From assembly GCA_965229645.1 (NCBI GenBank), contig OZ245893.1:1860001-1924000 (forward strand): a DNA stretch of 64,000 nucleotides. Direction: 5' to 3'. The notes under the pieces are model-generated. The model had not been told where the DNA came from. It did no database searches and saw only the letters and a program-made list of their open reading frames with translations. The DNA comes from CAXQZM01 sp965229645 (GTDB lineage Bacteria; Pseudomonadota; Alphaproteobacteria; UBA7985). Below, piece by piece: positions 41,166 through 49,755 of the stretch; position 1 is the first letter of the stretch, and each line of letters starts with the position of its first letter. The translations under genes were made by a program, and so were the position numbers.

Positions 41166-42179
41166 TTAGCGGAACAGGTGCGCAAGGCGAAGGGTGAGGC
41201 GCGAGAGCACGAGGGGCGGCGGGAGGGCGCTGACCCGCAGGTCCACCCCGCCCTGGTGGGCTGCCTGCACCGCGGCCGACAGGCGCGCGGGGCGCATGCC
41301 TCTGGCCTGGTTTAGAAAGGTGTCTTTGACCTTCCAAAACAGGGGCGGACGCAGGGTCTTTGCCGCCGCAGCGATGTCACTGCCCTTGCCGAGAACTTGG
41401 GTGAATCGGGCCAAGTGCTGGGTCAAAGCGTTGTGCAAACGGATCGGCGCCTGGCCATCGTCCAACAAACGCTGCAAGGCGGCGTCGGCGCCGCTGAGGT
41501 CCCCCGCGGTGAGGGCATAGAGGTAAGTATCGACGCCCAGGGGGGCGGCGTCGGCGATGACGGCGACCACATCCTCGGCGGTCACGCGCCCTGGCGCGCC
41601 CTTGTATAGGATCAGTTTTTCGAGTTCGCGTAAGCTCAAAGACCGGTCGGCGCCCAGGGCAGCAGTTAAGGCCGCGAGCGCGTCGCGATCCGCCTCCATC
41701 CCCGCCGCGCCCAAGGTGTGACGAATCAGGTCCGTCAAGTTCCGCCCTTCGTCGCCGTAGCAAGCCAGGGCCGCGCACCAGTCTTCGGCTTCAAACATTT
41801 TGCGCAGTTTGGAGGCTGGCTTCAGGTCCCCTGCCGTGACGATCAGGCGGTTATCGCCGTCGGCAGCGACGGCCAGCGCGTCGACGATGGCCTCGCGTTC
41901 GCGCTCGCCAAATCCGTCGCATCGGACGACGCGCCGCCCGCCCATCAGGGTCGTGGCCGCCAGTTCATCGGCGACCCGGGTCTTGTGCTCACGCAACTCC
42001 TCGGGCGCAATGCGCACCTGGTTGAAGGGGTCGTTCTGATCGTCGGGGACAATCTGCTGCGCCAGGGTGCGCGCATGCGCCGCGACCATGCCCGTGTCGG
42101 GGCCGAACAGCAAAAAGGCCTGGATCGAGGCAGGCGGACCCGCGACAAATCCTTGGAGCTTCGCGGCGGTGACCTTCAT
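41166..42179 (-). CDS. holA: DNA polymerase III delta subunit
   Basis: This protein of about 337 residues is the clamp-loader delta subunit, which opens the beta sliding clamp. Family blocks are FLLFGPDTGMVAAHARTL near the N-terminus, GGRRVVRCDGFGE, RLIVTAGDLKPASKLRKMFE, and in the C-terminal third LRELEKLILYKG. I start at the ATG at 42179, which overlaps the stop of the small membrane protein gene (ATGA), giving tight coupling. An upstream frame to 42245 is not needed. Confidence 0.9.
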   Translation of the reverse strand: MKVTAAKLQGFVAGPPASIQAFLLFGPDTGMVAAHARTLAQQIVPDDQNDPFNQVRIAPEELREHKTRVADELAATTLMGGRRVVRCDGFGEREREAIVDALAVAADGDNRLIVTAGDLKPASKLRKMFEAEDWCAALACYGDEGRNLTDLIRHTLGAAGMEADRDALAALTAALGADRSLSLRELEKLILYKGAPGRVTAEDVVAVIADAAPLGVDTYLYALTAGDLSGADAALQRLLDDGQAPIRLHNALTQHLARFTQVLGKGSDIAAAAKTLRPPLFWKVKDTFLNQARGMRPARLSAAVQAAHQGGVDLRVSALPPPLVLSRLTLRLAHLFR

Positions 42180-42367
42180 GGGGAACGCGATGTAACGGCA
42201 GCTTTGCGCCACCAGGCGATCGCAAACCCCAGGCCCGCCGACCAAGGGAGGATCAAGCCGAGCGCGCGCCCAGCCCAGGCATAGACCCCCGTGGAGACCA
42301 AAGCGCTGACGCCCGCCACAAAGCCAAGGACCAGAAGCAAAACCGCAATGAGACGAAACGCATTCAT
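42176..42367 (-). CDS. Small two-helix membrane protein upstream of holA
   Basis: This is a 63-residue protein with two predicted membrane helices (about residues 4-28 and 34-53) and a short basic tail. It is coupled to holA by a 4-base overlap. In many alphaproteobacteria lptE precedes holA; this protein is far shorter and does not resemble it. I do not recognise a family. Its coding status rests on overlap, hydrophobic pattern and position. Confidence 0.6.
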   Translation of the reverse strand: MNAFRLIAVLLLVLGFVAGVSALVSTGVYAWAGRALGLILPWSAGLGFAIAWWRKAAVTSRSP

Positions 42368-42381
42368 CCCTTAGGTTTTAA

Positions 42382-42423
42382 TAGCAACGGCCAAAAAAGT
42401 GTCAACTTTTTTGGCCGTTGCTA
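42382..42423. mobile_element. 42-bp mini-element: terminal hairpin alone with TAA duplication
   Basis: This is a perfect 18-bp stem with the 6-base loop TGTCAA. The ends TAGCAACGG/CCGTTGCTA correspond to the A/T hairpin of the 195-bp element but are fully symmetric. It is flanked by TAA at 42379-42381 and 42424-42426, as if it had inserted as a unit. It sits 2 bp before the AAGGAG ribosome site of the Rieske oxygenase gene. Confidence 0.82.
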
Positions 42424-42437
42424 TAAGGAGACATGAT

Positions 42438-43550
42438 ATGAGCTTGGCACAAGAGGCAACGGCACTTAGCACCAATCGCAAGGGCCAACTTGTCCCTAAC
42501 GGTATGTTGCAAGACAACTATCCCCGCAACATGTGGTGGGTCGCGGCGCACCGTGATGAGGTGGGCGCGCGGCCGCTCGCCCGCTGGGTGTTGGAAACGC
42601 CCGTGGTGCTGTATCGTTTGAGCAATGGCGACCCCGTCGCCCTCTACGACCGATGCCCCCACCGCTGGGCGCCCCTGTTGGAGGGGCATGTGGAGGGCGA
42701 TCAGATCGTTTGCCCCTACCATGGGATGGAGTTCGACAGGACTGGTTTCTGCACCAAAGCGCCAACACAAGACATGACCCCGCGCACGGCGCAAATTCCT
42801 GCCTTTTCCGTGCGCGAGGCGGGAGCGTTTATTTGGATCTGGATGGGCGATGCCGACGCCATTGACCGTGACCCGCCTGACGTCGCCTATCAGGTCGATC
42901 CAGGCTGGAGCTTCCTGCACGGGTACTACGATGTGGCCGCCAACTGGGTCTTGATTCGGGAAAACGTCCTCGACCTGACCCACATCGCCTTTTTGCACAA
43001 GAATACGTTCAAACAGAACGATTGGGTCAAGGCGCCCGAGACCTATATGGAGGGGGAGACGCTATGTTATGAACAAGCGTTCGATCCCGCGCCCCTGTCG
43101 CCCCTATTTTGCGCGGGCATGGGCCTCCCCGAGGATAAGCCCGTTCGGCGCGTGCAAAAAGGCCGCATGCCGAGCCTGGCGATTTCATTTTCCGACTGGA
43201 ACGTCCACGACCCTGCCCCTGCGGCGGGCGGGCGCGCTGACTTCATCATGCGCGGTTGCCACATCCTCACGCCGTCAAGGCGCGGGCGAACTCACTACTT
43301 CTGGGGCGCTGCCTTCGACGTACAAGACTTGCCTCCAGAGGTCGCCGAGAAGACCAAAGCGAGCGTCACAGCAGCGTTCGACGAGGACAAGCATTTGCTC
43401 CAACGCATCCAGGCGCAAGTCAGCGCCGACCCGCGCGCAATGGCCTACCTAGAAGTGACACTTGGCGCCGACAAGGCGGGGACACGGGTTCGCCAAATTT
43501 TGGGCAAGATGCTGGCTGCCGAAGGGCGTCCGCTTGCGAGAGGCGCATAA
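42438..43550 (+). CDS. Rieske non-heme iron oxygenase (VanA/demethylase-like)
   Basis: This oxygenase subunit of 370 residues hydroxylates or O-demethylates an aromatic or related substrate. It has a Rieske [2Fe-2S] motif C-x-H...C-x-x-H (DRCPHRWAPLLEG, then VCPYHGMEF) and a mononuclear iron site NVLDLTHIAFLHKNTF (D/H/H pattern). The start is the ATG at 42438 behind AAGGAG. A reductase partner is not adjacent. It is followed after 4 bp by a CitE-like lyase gene, suggesting a two-gene catabolic unit. Directly upstream is a 42-bp mobile hairpin. Confidence 0.9.
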   Translation: MSLAQEATALSTNRKGQLVPNGMLQDNYPRNMWWVAAHRDEVGARPLARWVLETPVVLYRLSNGDPVALYDRCPHRWAPLLEGHVEGDQIVCPYHGMEFDRTGFCTKAPTQDMTPRTAQIPAFSVREAGAFIWIWMGDADAIDRDPPDVAYQVDPGWSFLHGYYDVAANWVLIRENVLDLTHIAFLHKNTFKQNDWVKAPETYMEGETLCYEQAFDPAPLSPLFCAGMGLPEDKPVRRVQKGRMPSLAISFSDWNVHDPAPAAGGRADFIMRGCHILTPSRRGRTHYFWGAAFDVQDLPPEVAEKTKASVTAAFDEDKHLLQRIQAQVSADPRAMAYLEVTLGADKAGTRVRQILGKMLAAEGRPLARGA

Positions 43551-43554
43551 AACC

Positions 43555-44424
43555 ATGAAACCCGACCGTCAGATCCGCCCCCGTCGTTCCTTCATTTTTG
43601 TCCCAGGCCTACGCCCCGATCTGTTTCCCAAGGCGCTGACCTCGGGCGCCGATATGGTCTGTGTGGAGTTAGAAGACGGCATTGCCCCCAAAGACAAGGC
43701 CGAGGCGCGCCGCCAGGCGCTTGCTTTGTTCGCGCATCGCCAAGCTGACGATGGGGTCGAGCGCATCGTTCGGATCAATTCCATGCGCGAACGCGCTGGC
43801 CACGAGGATGTGGCCGCCGTTCTCGCGACCGACACCCCGCCGCCCGCGCTCATGCTGCCCAAAGTGCGAACTCCCGACGAGGTGGTTTTGTTGCACGATC
43901 TGTTGAGCGAGCGTGGCCACGCGACCCGCCTCCATGTCATCATCGAAACCAACGCGGGCCTGGAAGCGGCCTACGAGATCGCCCACGCGTGCGATCGCAT
44001 CGAGGCCCTATTTTTCGGCGGCGTCGATATGGCGGCGGAGTTGCGCTGCCAGAACGCCTGGGAACCCTTGATGTACGCACGCAGCCGCGTCGTCCACGCC
44101 GCCGCCAGCGCGGGCCTCGACGTCATCGACGTTCCCTTTCTCGACTTAGAAGACCCCGAGGGCCTACGCCGCGCCGCCGAACAAGCCCGCGACCTGGGCT
44201 TTGCGGGCAAAGGGTCGGTCCATCCCAAGCAAATCGCCACCCTCAATGCGGTCTTTACCCCCAGCGCAGCCCAAGTCACCCGCGCCAGACGCATCATCGC
44301 CGAATTTAAGGCCGCAGATACAGGCCTGGTGGTCATCGACGGAAAACTAATTGAAAAGCCCGTTCTGCGCGACATGCACCGCATCGTTGCCATCGCGGAT
44401 CGCATGGCAGGGGTGGGTTCATGA
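43555..44424 (+). CDS. HpcH/HpaI aldolase / citrate lyase beta-like protein
   Basis: This TIM-barrel lyase of about 289 residues is of the CitE family and cleaves or forms C-C bonds of CoA-thioesters or hydroxy acids with a divalent metal. It has the N-terminal RRSFIFVPGLRPDLFPKAL, the acidic motif VCVELEDGIAPKDK, a metal-site segment HVIIETNAGLEAAYEI with the Glu, FFGGVDMAAEL with the Asp, and GKGSVHPKQIATLNAVF. It starts 4 bp after the Rieske gene. The substrate is unknown; members include malyl-CoA lyases and thioesterases. Confidence 0.88.
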   Translation: MKPDRQIRPRRSFIFVPGLRPDLFPKALTSGADMVCVELEDGIAPKDKAEARRQALALFAHRQADDGVERIVRINSMRERAGHEDVAAVLATDTPPPALMLPKVRTPDEVVLLHDLLSERGHATRLHVIIETNAGLEAAYEIAHACDRIEALFFGGVDMAAELRCQNAWEPLMYARSRVVHAAASAGLDVIDVPFLDLEDPEGLRRAAEQARDLGFAGKGSVHPKQIATLNAVFTPSAAQVTRARRIIAEFKAADTGLVVIDGKLIEKPVLRDMHRIVAIADRMAGVGS

Positions 44425-44447
44425 TCACGGGAGCATGTACCATGTTA

Positions 44448-44642
44448 TACCAACGGCCAAAAAGGTTGACACCTTTTTGGCCGTTTTATGTCTCACGGCA
44501 GAAACGCTTCGCGTTTCGCCTCCGACGGGGCCTCCGCTTATACCCCGAGGCGCTTTCGCGCTATTCTCGGGGCCGCTTCGGGGGCCGCAGTCGCGGCCCT
44601 TATGCCAGCGAACATAAGAGTCATTCTTATTCGCCGCTGGTA
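44448..44642 (-). mobile_element. 195-bp hairpin element, full copy 5 (TTA duplication)
   Basis: In minus orientation it begins TACCAACGG and ends CGCTGGTA, flanked by TTA at 44445-44447 and 44643-44645. In the terminal hairpin the arms read AAAAAGG/CCTTTTT where most copies have AAAAAAG/CTTTTTT, a paired substitution. It lies 23 bp after the CitE-like gene. Confidence 0.93.
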
Positions 44643-44645
44643 TTA

Positions 44646-44919
44646 GAATTCAATCGGGTGTCCATAATCCAGTGAGGCCGATAGTGTCGCATGGCGCGCT
44701 TCCATGGCCAACAAATGGGCGGACATGAGGCCCTAAGTTCAGCAAGTCCCCATCCAGCGTCATCCAGCGCGCAGCGAAGCGAAGTCGCAGGATCCAGAAC
44801 CGTTCGTTTCGGGAAGTCCAGATGGCACGATCTTTGTGCGGTGCCCAAGGTGCCCATTGATTTGGTCGCGGTTTTGGTCTTTGGTTAAGAACAAGGTTCA
44901 TCAGTGGGAGACACGCACC
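44646..44919 (+). other. Leader region of ilvD, no gene seen
   Basis: These 274 bp lie between the repeat and the ilvD start. A weak GTGGGAG ribosome site precedes the ATG. I looked for leader-peptide runs of Ile/Leu/Val codons, a T-box and a terminator hairpin and saw none that I would defend. Confidence 0.4.
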
Positions 44920-46638
44920 ATGACCAAGATTGATAAGTCGAAACTGCCCAGCCGTCATACGACCCTTGGCCCCGCGCGGGCGCCGCATCGGTCTTACCTG
45001 CACGCCATGGGCCTGGGCGATGAAGCCATTGCCCAGCCGCTGATCGGGGTTGCCACAACCTGGAACGAAGCCGCCCCCTGCAATATCTCCCTGACCCGGC
45101 AGGCGCAGGTGGTCAAACGCGGCGTCGAGGCCGCGCAGGGAACCCCGCGCGAGTTCACAACCATCACCGTCACCGACGGGATCGCCATGGGGCACGAGGG
45201 CATGAAATCCTCCCTGGTCTCGCGCGAGGTGATCGCCGATAGCGTCGAACTGACCATGCGCGGCCACTGCTACGACGCCCTCGTCGGGCTGGCGGGGTGC
45301 GACAAGTCCTTGCCCGGCATGATGATGGCCATGGTGCGCCTCGATGTTCCCTCGGTGTTTTTGTACGGCGGGTCGATCCTGCCTGGAACCTTCAAGGGCC
45401 GCGACGTGACCGTGCAGGACTTGTTTGAGGCCGTGGGCCAGCACGCAGTCGGCAGCATGTCGGATGAGGATCTGCATCTGCTCGAGTGCATGGCCTGCCC
45501 CTCAGCGGGGTCGTGCGGGGCGCAGTTTACCGCCAATACCATGGCCTGCGTGTCGGAGGCGATTGGGCTTGCCCTGCCGCATTCGGCGGGGGCCCCTGCG
45601 CCCTACGAGATTCGCGATACCTACGCCTACAAGTCAGGCGTCGCGGTCATGAACTTGGTCGAACAGCAAATTCGCCCCCGCCAGATCGTCACGCGCAAGG
45701 CCCTCGAAAACGCGGCGCGCGTCGTTGCGGCCTCGGGCGGCTCGACCAATGCGGGCTTGCACCTGCCCGCCATCGCCAACGAATGCGGCATCGATTTTGA
45801 CCTGCATCATGTCTGCGATATTTTCCGCGATACCCCCTACATCGCCGACCTCAAGCCTGGGGGGAAATACGTCGCCAAAGACATGTTCGAAGCGGGGGGC
45901 GTCCCGCTGCTGATCAAGGCGCTGATCGAGGGCGGCTATATGCATACCGATGAAATGACGGTGACGGGCAAAACCCTGGGCGAGAACCACGAGGCCGTCG
46001 CCTGGAATCCAAACCAAAAGGTCGTGTACCCGACATCGCGCCCGCTGTCCCCCACGGGCGGGGTTGTCGGCCTAAAGGGCAATTTGGCGCCCGAGGGGGC
46101 CATCGTCAAAGTCGCGGGCATGGCCAAGCGCACCTTCAGCGGCCCAGCGCGGGTTTTTGAATGCGAGGAAGATTGCTTCGCCGCGGTGCAGGAACAGCGT
46201 TACGCCGACGGGGACGTGCTGGTGATTCGCAATGAGGGTCCCAAAGGGGGGCCTGGTATGCGCGAAATGCTGGCGACAACGGCGGCCATCTACGGGCAAG
46301 GGCGCGGGGATCAGGTCGCGCTCATTACCGACGGGCGCTTTTCTGGGGCGACGCGCGGGTTTTGCATCGGCCATGTCGGTCCCGAGGCGGCGGTGGGCGG
46401 CCCCATCGGGTTGTTGCAGGACGGCGATCTGATCACCATCGACGCCGACGCAGGCACCATTGAGGTCGATCTAGACGCGAGCGAACTGGCCGCGCGCCGC
46501 GCGCGCTGGCAACCCCGAGGTCACAATTACAACTCGGGCGCGATTTGGCGCTACGCGCAGACCGTCGGCTCGACCGAAAAAGGCGCGGTGTGCCACCCAG
46601 GGGCCAAAGCCGAGACGCATGTGTTCGCCGAAATCTAA
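44920..46638 (+). CDS. ilvD: Dihydroxy-acid dehydratase
   Basis: This iron-sulfur dehydratase of 572 residues makes the 2-oxo acid precursors of Val, Ile and Leu. Cluster cysteines are visible in GLAGCDKSLPGMMMAM and CPSAGSCGAQFTANTMACVSEAIGLALP; an earlier Cys is in NEAAPCNISL. The C-terminal swivel domain has RNEGPKGGPGMREML and LITDGRFSGATRGFCIGHVGPEA. The start is the ATG at 44920. IlvD homologues in catabolic loci also dehydrate sugar acids, and the nearby CoA enzymes leave that possible, but the length and motifs fit IlvD best. Confidence 0.93.
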   Translation: MTKIDKSKLPSRHTTLGPARAPHRSYLHAMGLGDEAIAQPLIGVATTWNEAAPCNISLTRQAQVVKRGVEAAQGTPREFTTITVTDGIAMGHEGMKSSLVSREVIADSVELTMRGHCYDALVGLAGCDKSLPGMMMAMVRLDVPSVFLYGGSILPGTFKGRDVTVQDLFEAVGQHAVGSMSDEDLHLLECMACPSAGSCGAQFTANTMACVSEAIGLALPHSAGAPAPYEIRDTYAYKSGVAVMNLVEQQIRPRQIVTRKALENAARVVAASGGSTNAGLHLPAIANECGIDFDLHHVCDIFRDTPYIADLKPGGKYVAKDMFEAGGVPLLIKALIEGGYMHTDEMTVTGKTLGENHEAVAWNPNQKVVYPTSRPLSPTGGVVGLKGNLAPEGAIVKVAGMAKRTFSGPARVFECEEDCFAAVQEQRYADGDVLVIRNEGPKGGPGMREMLATTAAIYGQGRGDQVALITDGRFSGATRGFCIGHVGPEAAVGGPIGLLQDGDLITIDADAGTIEVDLDASELAARRARWQPRGHNYNSGAIWRYAQTVGSTEKGAVCHPGAKAETHVFAEI

Positions 46639-46665
46639 AGTTTCGCCCATCGAACGGAGACGGGC

Positions 46666-47496
46666 ATGTCGGAGTTGATTGACGTCACAGTGCGCGGCGC
46701 AGTGTTGGAGGTGACCATGAACCGGCCACCGGTCAACGCCATCAACCTGGCGCTCAGCACCCATATGTACGCGGCGTTCAAGCGATTGAACGAGGACAAG
46801 GACTTGAAAGTCGGCCTGCTCTCCAGCGCTGGCAACGCCAAAAATATCTTCTCCGCAGGATGGGACCTCAAGGCCTTTGCCGCTGGGGAAAGTGCCGATC
46901 CCGAGCGCGGGTTTAACCTGGGGCCCGGTGGCCTGGGCGGCCTCACAGAATATTTTGACCTCTACAAACCGGTCGTTGCCGCCGTCGCGGGCGGGGCCAT
47001 CGGCGGGGGGTTTGAGTTGGCCTTGGGCGCCGATCTGATCCTTTGCGCCGACGATGCCTATTTTTGGTTGCCCGAAATGCAGCACGGCTTCCTGCCCGAT
47101 GCGGGGGCCATTCAAAAGCTGCATCACCGCATTCCCCCGAACGTGGCCATGGACCTGATTTTGACAGGGCGGAAGATGCCCGCCGATGAGGCCAAGCATT
47201 GGGGCTTGGTTCGCGATGTCGTTCGCGTCGACCAACTGCAAGATCATGCCCGCCAGGTGGCGGACACGATTGCCCAGGGCGCGCCGCTGGTCCCCCAGGC
47301 GCTGAAAGAATATAGGCGGAAATACGGCCATGGCTCGGTCGAGAGCGGCCATGCGGCGACGCGGCGTGCCTGGGTGGGGAAGAGCGATATGCCGCACTAC
47401 GAGCGTATGCTGCAGTCGGAGGATTTCACCGAAGGTTCCAAAGCGTTCAACGAAAAACGCCCGCCCAAATTTAATACCAGCGGCGATCCAGAATGA
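46666..47496 (+). CDS. Enoyl-CoA hydratase/isomerase family, CaiD-like; C-terminus formed by mobile element
   Basis: This crotonase-fold protein of 276 codons is most like carnitinyl-CoA dehydratase CaiD: VLEVTMNRPPVNAINLAL, IFSAGWDLKAFAAGE, GPGGLGGLTEYFDLYKPVVAAVAGGAIGGGFELAL (oxyanion loop) and LPEMQHGFLPDAG with the catalytic acid region. It starts at the ATG at 46666. The 195-bp element enters at 47475 after KRPPKFN, so the last six codons (TSGDPE) and the stop come from the element. The native C-terminus is therefore replaced, though the core looks complete. Confidence 0.9.
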   Translation: MSELIDVTVRGAVLEVTMNRPPVNAINLALSTHMYAAFKRLNEDKDLKVGLLSSAGNAKNIFSAGWDLKAFAAGESADPERGFNLGPGGLGGLTEYFDLYKPVVAAVAGGAIGGGFELALGADLILCADDAYFWLPEMQHGFLPDAGAIQKLHHRIPPNVAMDLILTGRKMPADEAKHWGLVRDVVRVDQLQDHARQVADTIAQGAPLVPQALKEYRRKYGHGSVESGHAATRRAWVGKSDMPHYERMLQSEDFTEGSKAFNEKRPPKFNTSGDPE

Positions 47497-47668
47497 CTCC
47501 GATGGTCGCTGGTATAAGGGCCGCGACTGCGGCCCCCGCAGCGGCCCCGAGATCAGCGGACACGCGCCTCGGGGTAAAGCGAAGGCCCCGTCGGAGGCGA
47601 AACGCAAAGCGTTTCTGCCGTAAGACACAAAACGACCAAAAAAGTGTCAGCTTTTTTGGTCGTTGGTA
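47475..47668 (+). mobile_element. 195-bp-type hairpin element, full copy 6 (194 bp, TAA duplication)
   Basis: It begins TACCAGCGG and ends CGTTGGTA, flanked by TAA at 47472-47474 and 47669-47671. It is one base shorter than the others (GGGTAAAG for GGGTATAAG). The terminal hairpin arms are ACGACC/GGTCGT, a paired change from ACGGCC/GGCCGT. It overlaps the last codons of the CaiD-like gene and ends 14 bp before the next start codon. Confidence 0.93.
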
Positions 47669-47682
47669 TAAAGCCTAACAAG

Positions 47683-49752
47683 ATGGCGCAGCGCCTCGCG
47701 CCCTTGTTTGAACCAAGGTCCGTTGCCGTCGTGGGGGCCTCAGCCCGTCCAGGGTCTTTTGGCGAGCGGCTGGCAAAGGCAACGCGTTCTGCGGGGTACG
47801 GCGGCCAGATCGACTTTATCAATCCGCGCGGGGGAACGATTTTGGGGCAGGAGGCCCTAACCTCGCTCAAGGACTTGAGCCACGCGCCTGATTTGGTCAT
47901 CCTGGGGGTGGGGAGCAGCAATCTGGAGGGTGCCCTGCTCGACGCCCTGGCAGCTGGCGCTAAGTCGGCGGTCATTTTTGATTCGTGCCACGGCGAAACC
48001 GCCAGCGGAACCCCGATCCTAACGCGGCTGCGGCAGATCGCGCACGAGGCCGATCTGCCCGTGTGCGGCGGCTCGGGCATGGGCCTCATCAATACGCAAA
48101 CTGGGCTGGTGGCGGGGTTCTACCCCGCCCCGCATATGAAACCTGGCGGGATCTCGCTGATCGCCCATTCGGGCAGTGTGTTTTCGGTGCTCGGCATGAA
48201 CGATCCGCGCTTTCGGTTCGACCTTATGGCCTCCCCCGGGCAGGAAATTGGCGCGAGCCTAGATGAGTACATTGCCTATGCCGCGCGCCGCCCCACCACC
48301 AAAGCCCTCGCCGTCTTTATGGAAAGCGCGCGCAATCCTGAAGGATTGATCGGGAGCCTGACATTGGCCCGCGATGCGGGAAAACCGGTCGTGATCTGCA
48401 AGGTTGGCCGCACGGAAGAAAGCGCCCGCCTTGCGCGGTCGCATACGGGGGCCTTGGCAGGGCGGCACGACGCCTACGCGGCGGTGTTTGAGGAATGCGG
48501 CGCCATCGCCGTCGATACGGTCGATGCGCTCATGAATACGGCGCTGCTTGGTTCAACGGGCCGCATTCCAGGCCCTGGCGGCGCGGGGCTGGTGACCGAC
48601 AGCGGCGGCCTCCGGGAAATGCAGGTGGACTTGGCCGAGGCGCGGGGCGCGCCGCTCGCGGTTTTGAGTACGGAGACCAAGGCCGCGCTCCGCGCCGCAT
48701 TGCCCCCCGAATTGGATCCCTCCAACCCCCTCGATTGCGCGGGCAATCTGACCGATGAATTTCCCAAAGTCTTCGACCGGGGCCTCACCCTGCTCGCGCA
48801 GGCACCCGAAGTGTCCATGCTGGGGTTCGAGGCGGATTTGCGCGACGATTTTGTCTATGAGCCCCAATTGCTTGCCCATGCCAAGCAATTGGTCGATCGC
48901 ACCGACAAACCCGTCTTCGTCTACACCAGTTTTGGCCAAACCCACAATCGCCAGCTCGGGCAAGACTTGGCCGAGGCAGGGGTGCCGTGCCTGAATGGTG
49001 CGGCCCTTGCCCTGGACGCGGCGCGGCATTTGCAAACCTGGGCCGATGCTCGCAGCAGGCCCGCCAGGCCCGCGCCGACCCTTCCCCAGCCCCCGCCGCT
49101 GCCCAGCGCGTTGGACGACGTCACGAGCCTGAAGCTGCTCGGCGAATTTGGCGTCCCCTGCGCCCCGAGCCGTGTTTGCCTGGATGCGCAGGCGGTGAGC
49201 GCCGCAGGTCAGGATTTGGGCTACCCCGTCGTCCTCAAAACCGCCGAACAAGGCCTCGATCACAAGTCCGATGTGGGCGGGGTGGTTCTCAATTTGCACG
49301 ACGAGGTGGCCTTAGGCGCGGCCTACGCGCAACTCTCCGCCCGCCTGGGCGCGCGGGTAACCGTGCAGACGCAGGCGCAACCTGGTGTTGAGCTCGCCTT
49401 CGGGGGTATTTTTGACCCCGACTTCGGCCCGCTCGTCATGGTCTCGCCTGGGGGCACCTTGGTCGAACTATTCGACGAGCGCCAATTTGCGCGCGCGCCC
49501 TTTGGCGCCGAGCAAGCCGAGAAAATGATCCGCCGCTTGCGCGTGGCGCGCTTGATCGACGGTGTGCGCGGGCAGCCAGCTCGCAACATGGCCGCCGCCG
49601 TCCAAGCGCTCAGCGCCTTTTCCTGCGCTTGCGCCGCCTTGGGCGATCAAGTCGCTGAAATCGATGCGAATCCCGTCGTTGTGACCCAAACCGCCGCGAT
49701 TGCGGTCGATGCCTTGATCGTGCCCGCAGAAGCGGGAAACGACCTCCGTTGA
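47683..49752 (+). CDS. Acyl-CoA synthetase, NDP-forming (acetate-CoA ligase type)
   Basis: This protein of about 689 residues activates an acid to its CoA thioester or runs the reverse ATP-forming reaction. The N-terminal CoA-binding Rossmann domain is FEPRSVAVVGASARPGSFG...INPRGG. The succinyl-CoA-ligase-like middle has the phospho-His region IFDSCHGETAS and later SRTGALAGR-like RSHTGALAGRHDAY. The C-terminal ATP-grasp half (from about residue 470) has GYPVVLKTAEQGLDHKSDVGGVVLNL. I start at the ATG at 47683; the frame is open further upstream only through the mobile element. It is probably co-functional with the CaiD-like enzyme. Confidence 0.88.
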   Translation: MAQRLAPLFEPRSVAVVGASARPGSFGERLAKATRSAGYGGQIDFINPRGGTILGQEALTSLKDLSHAPDLVILGVGSSNLEGALLDALAAGAKSAVIFDSCHGETASGTPILTRLRQIAHEADLPVCGGSGMGLINTQTGLVAGFYPAPHMKPGGISLIAHSGSVFSVLGMNDPRFRFDLMASPGQEIGASLDEYIAYAARRPTTKALAVFMESARNPEGLIGSLTLARDAGKPVVICKVGRTEESARLARSHTGALAGRHDAYAAVFEECGAIAVDTVDALMNTALLGSTGRIPGPGGAGLVTDSGGLREMQVDLAEARGAPLAVLSTETKAALRAALPPELDPSNPLDCAGNLTDEFPKVFDRGLTLLAQAPEVSMLGFEADLRDDFVYEPQLLAHAKQLVDRTDKPVFVYTSFGQTHNRQLGQDLAEAGVPCLNGAALALDAARHLQTWADARSRPARPAPTLPQPPPLPSALDDVTSLKLLGEFGVPCAPSRVCLDAQAVSAAGQDLGYPVVLKTAEQGLDHKSDVGGVVLNLHDEVALGAAYAQLSARLGARVTVQTQAQPGVELAFGGIFDPDFGPLVMVSPGGTLVELFDERQFARAPFGAEQAEKMIRRLRVARLIDGVRGQPARNMAAAVQALSAFSCACAALGDQVAEIDANPVVVTQTAAIAVDALIVPAEAGNDLR

Positions 49753-49755
49753 AGT

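Noticed and set aside
44646..44919. A branched-chain amino acid attenuator or T-box before ilvD
   Set aside because: No leader peptide rich in Ile, Leu or Val codons and no terminator/antiterminator pair could be found.
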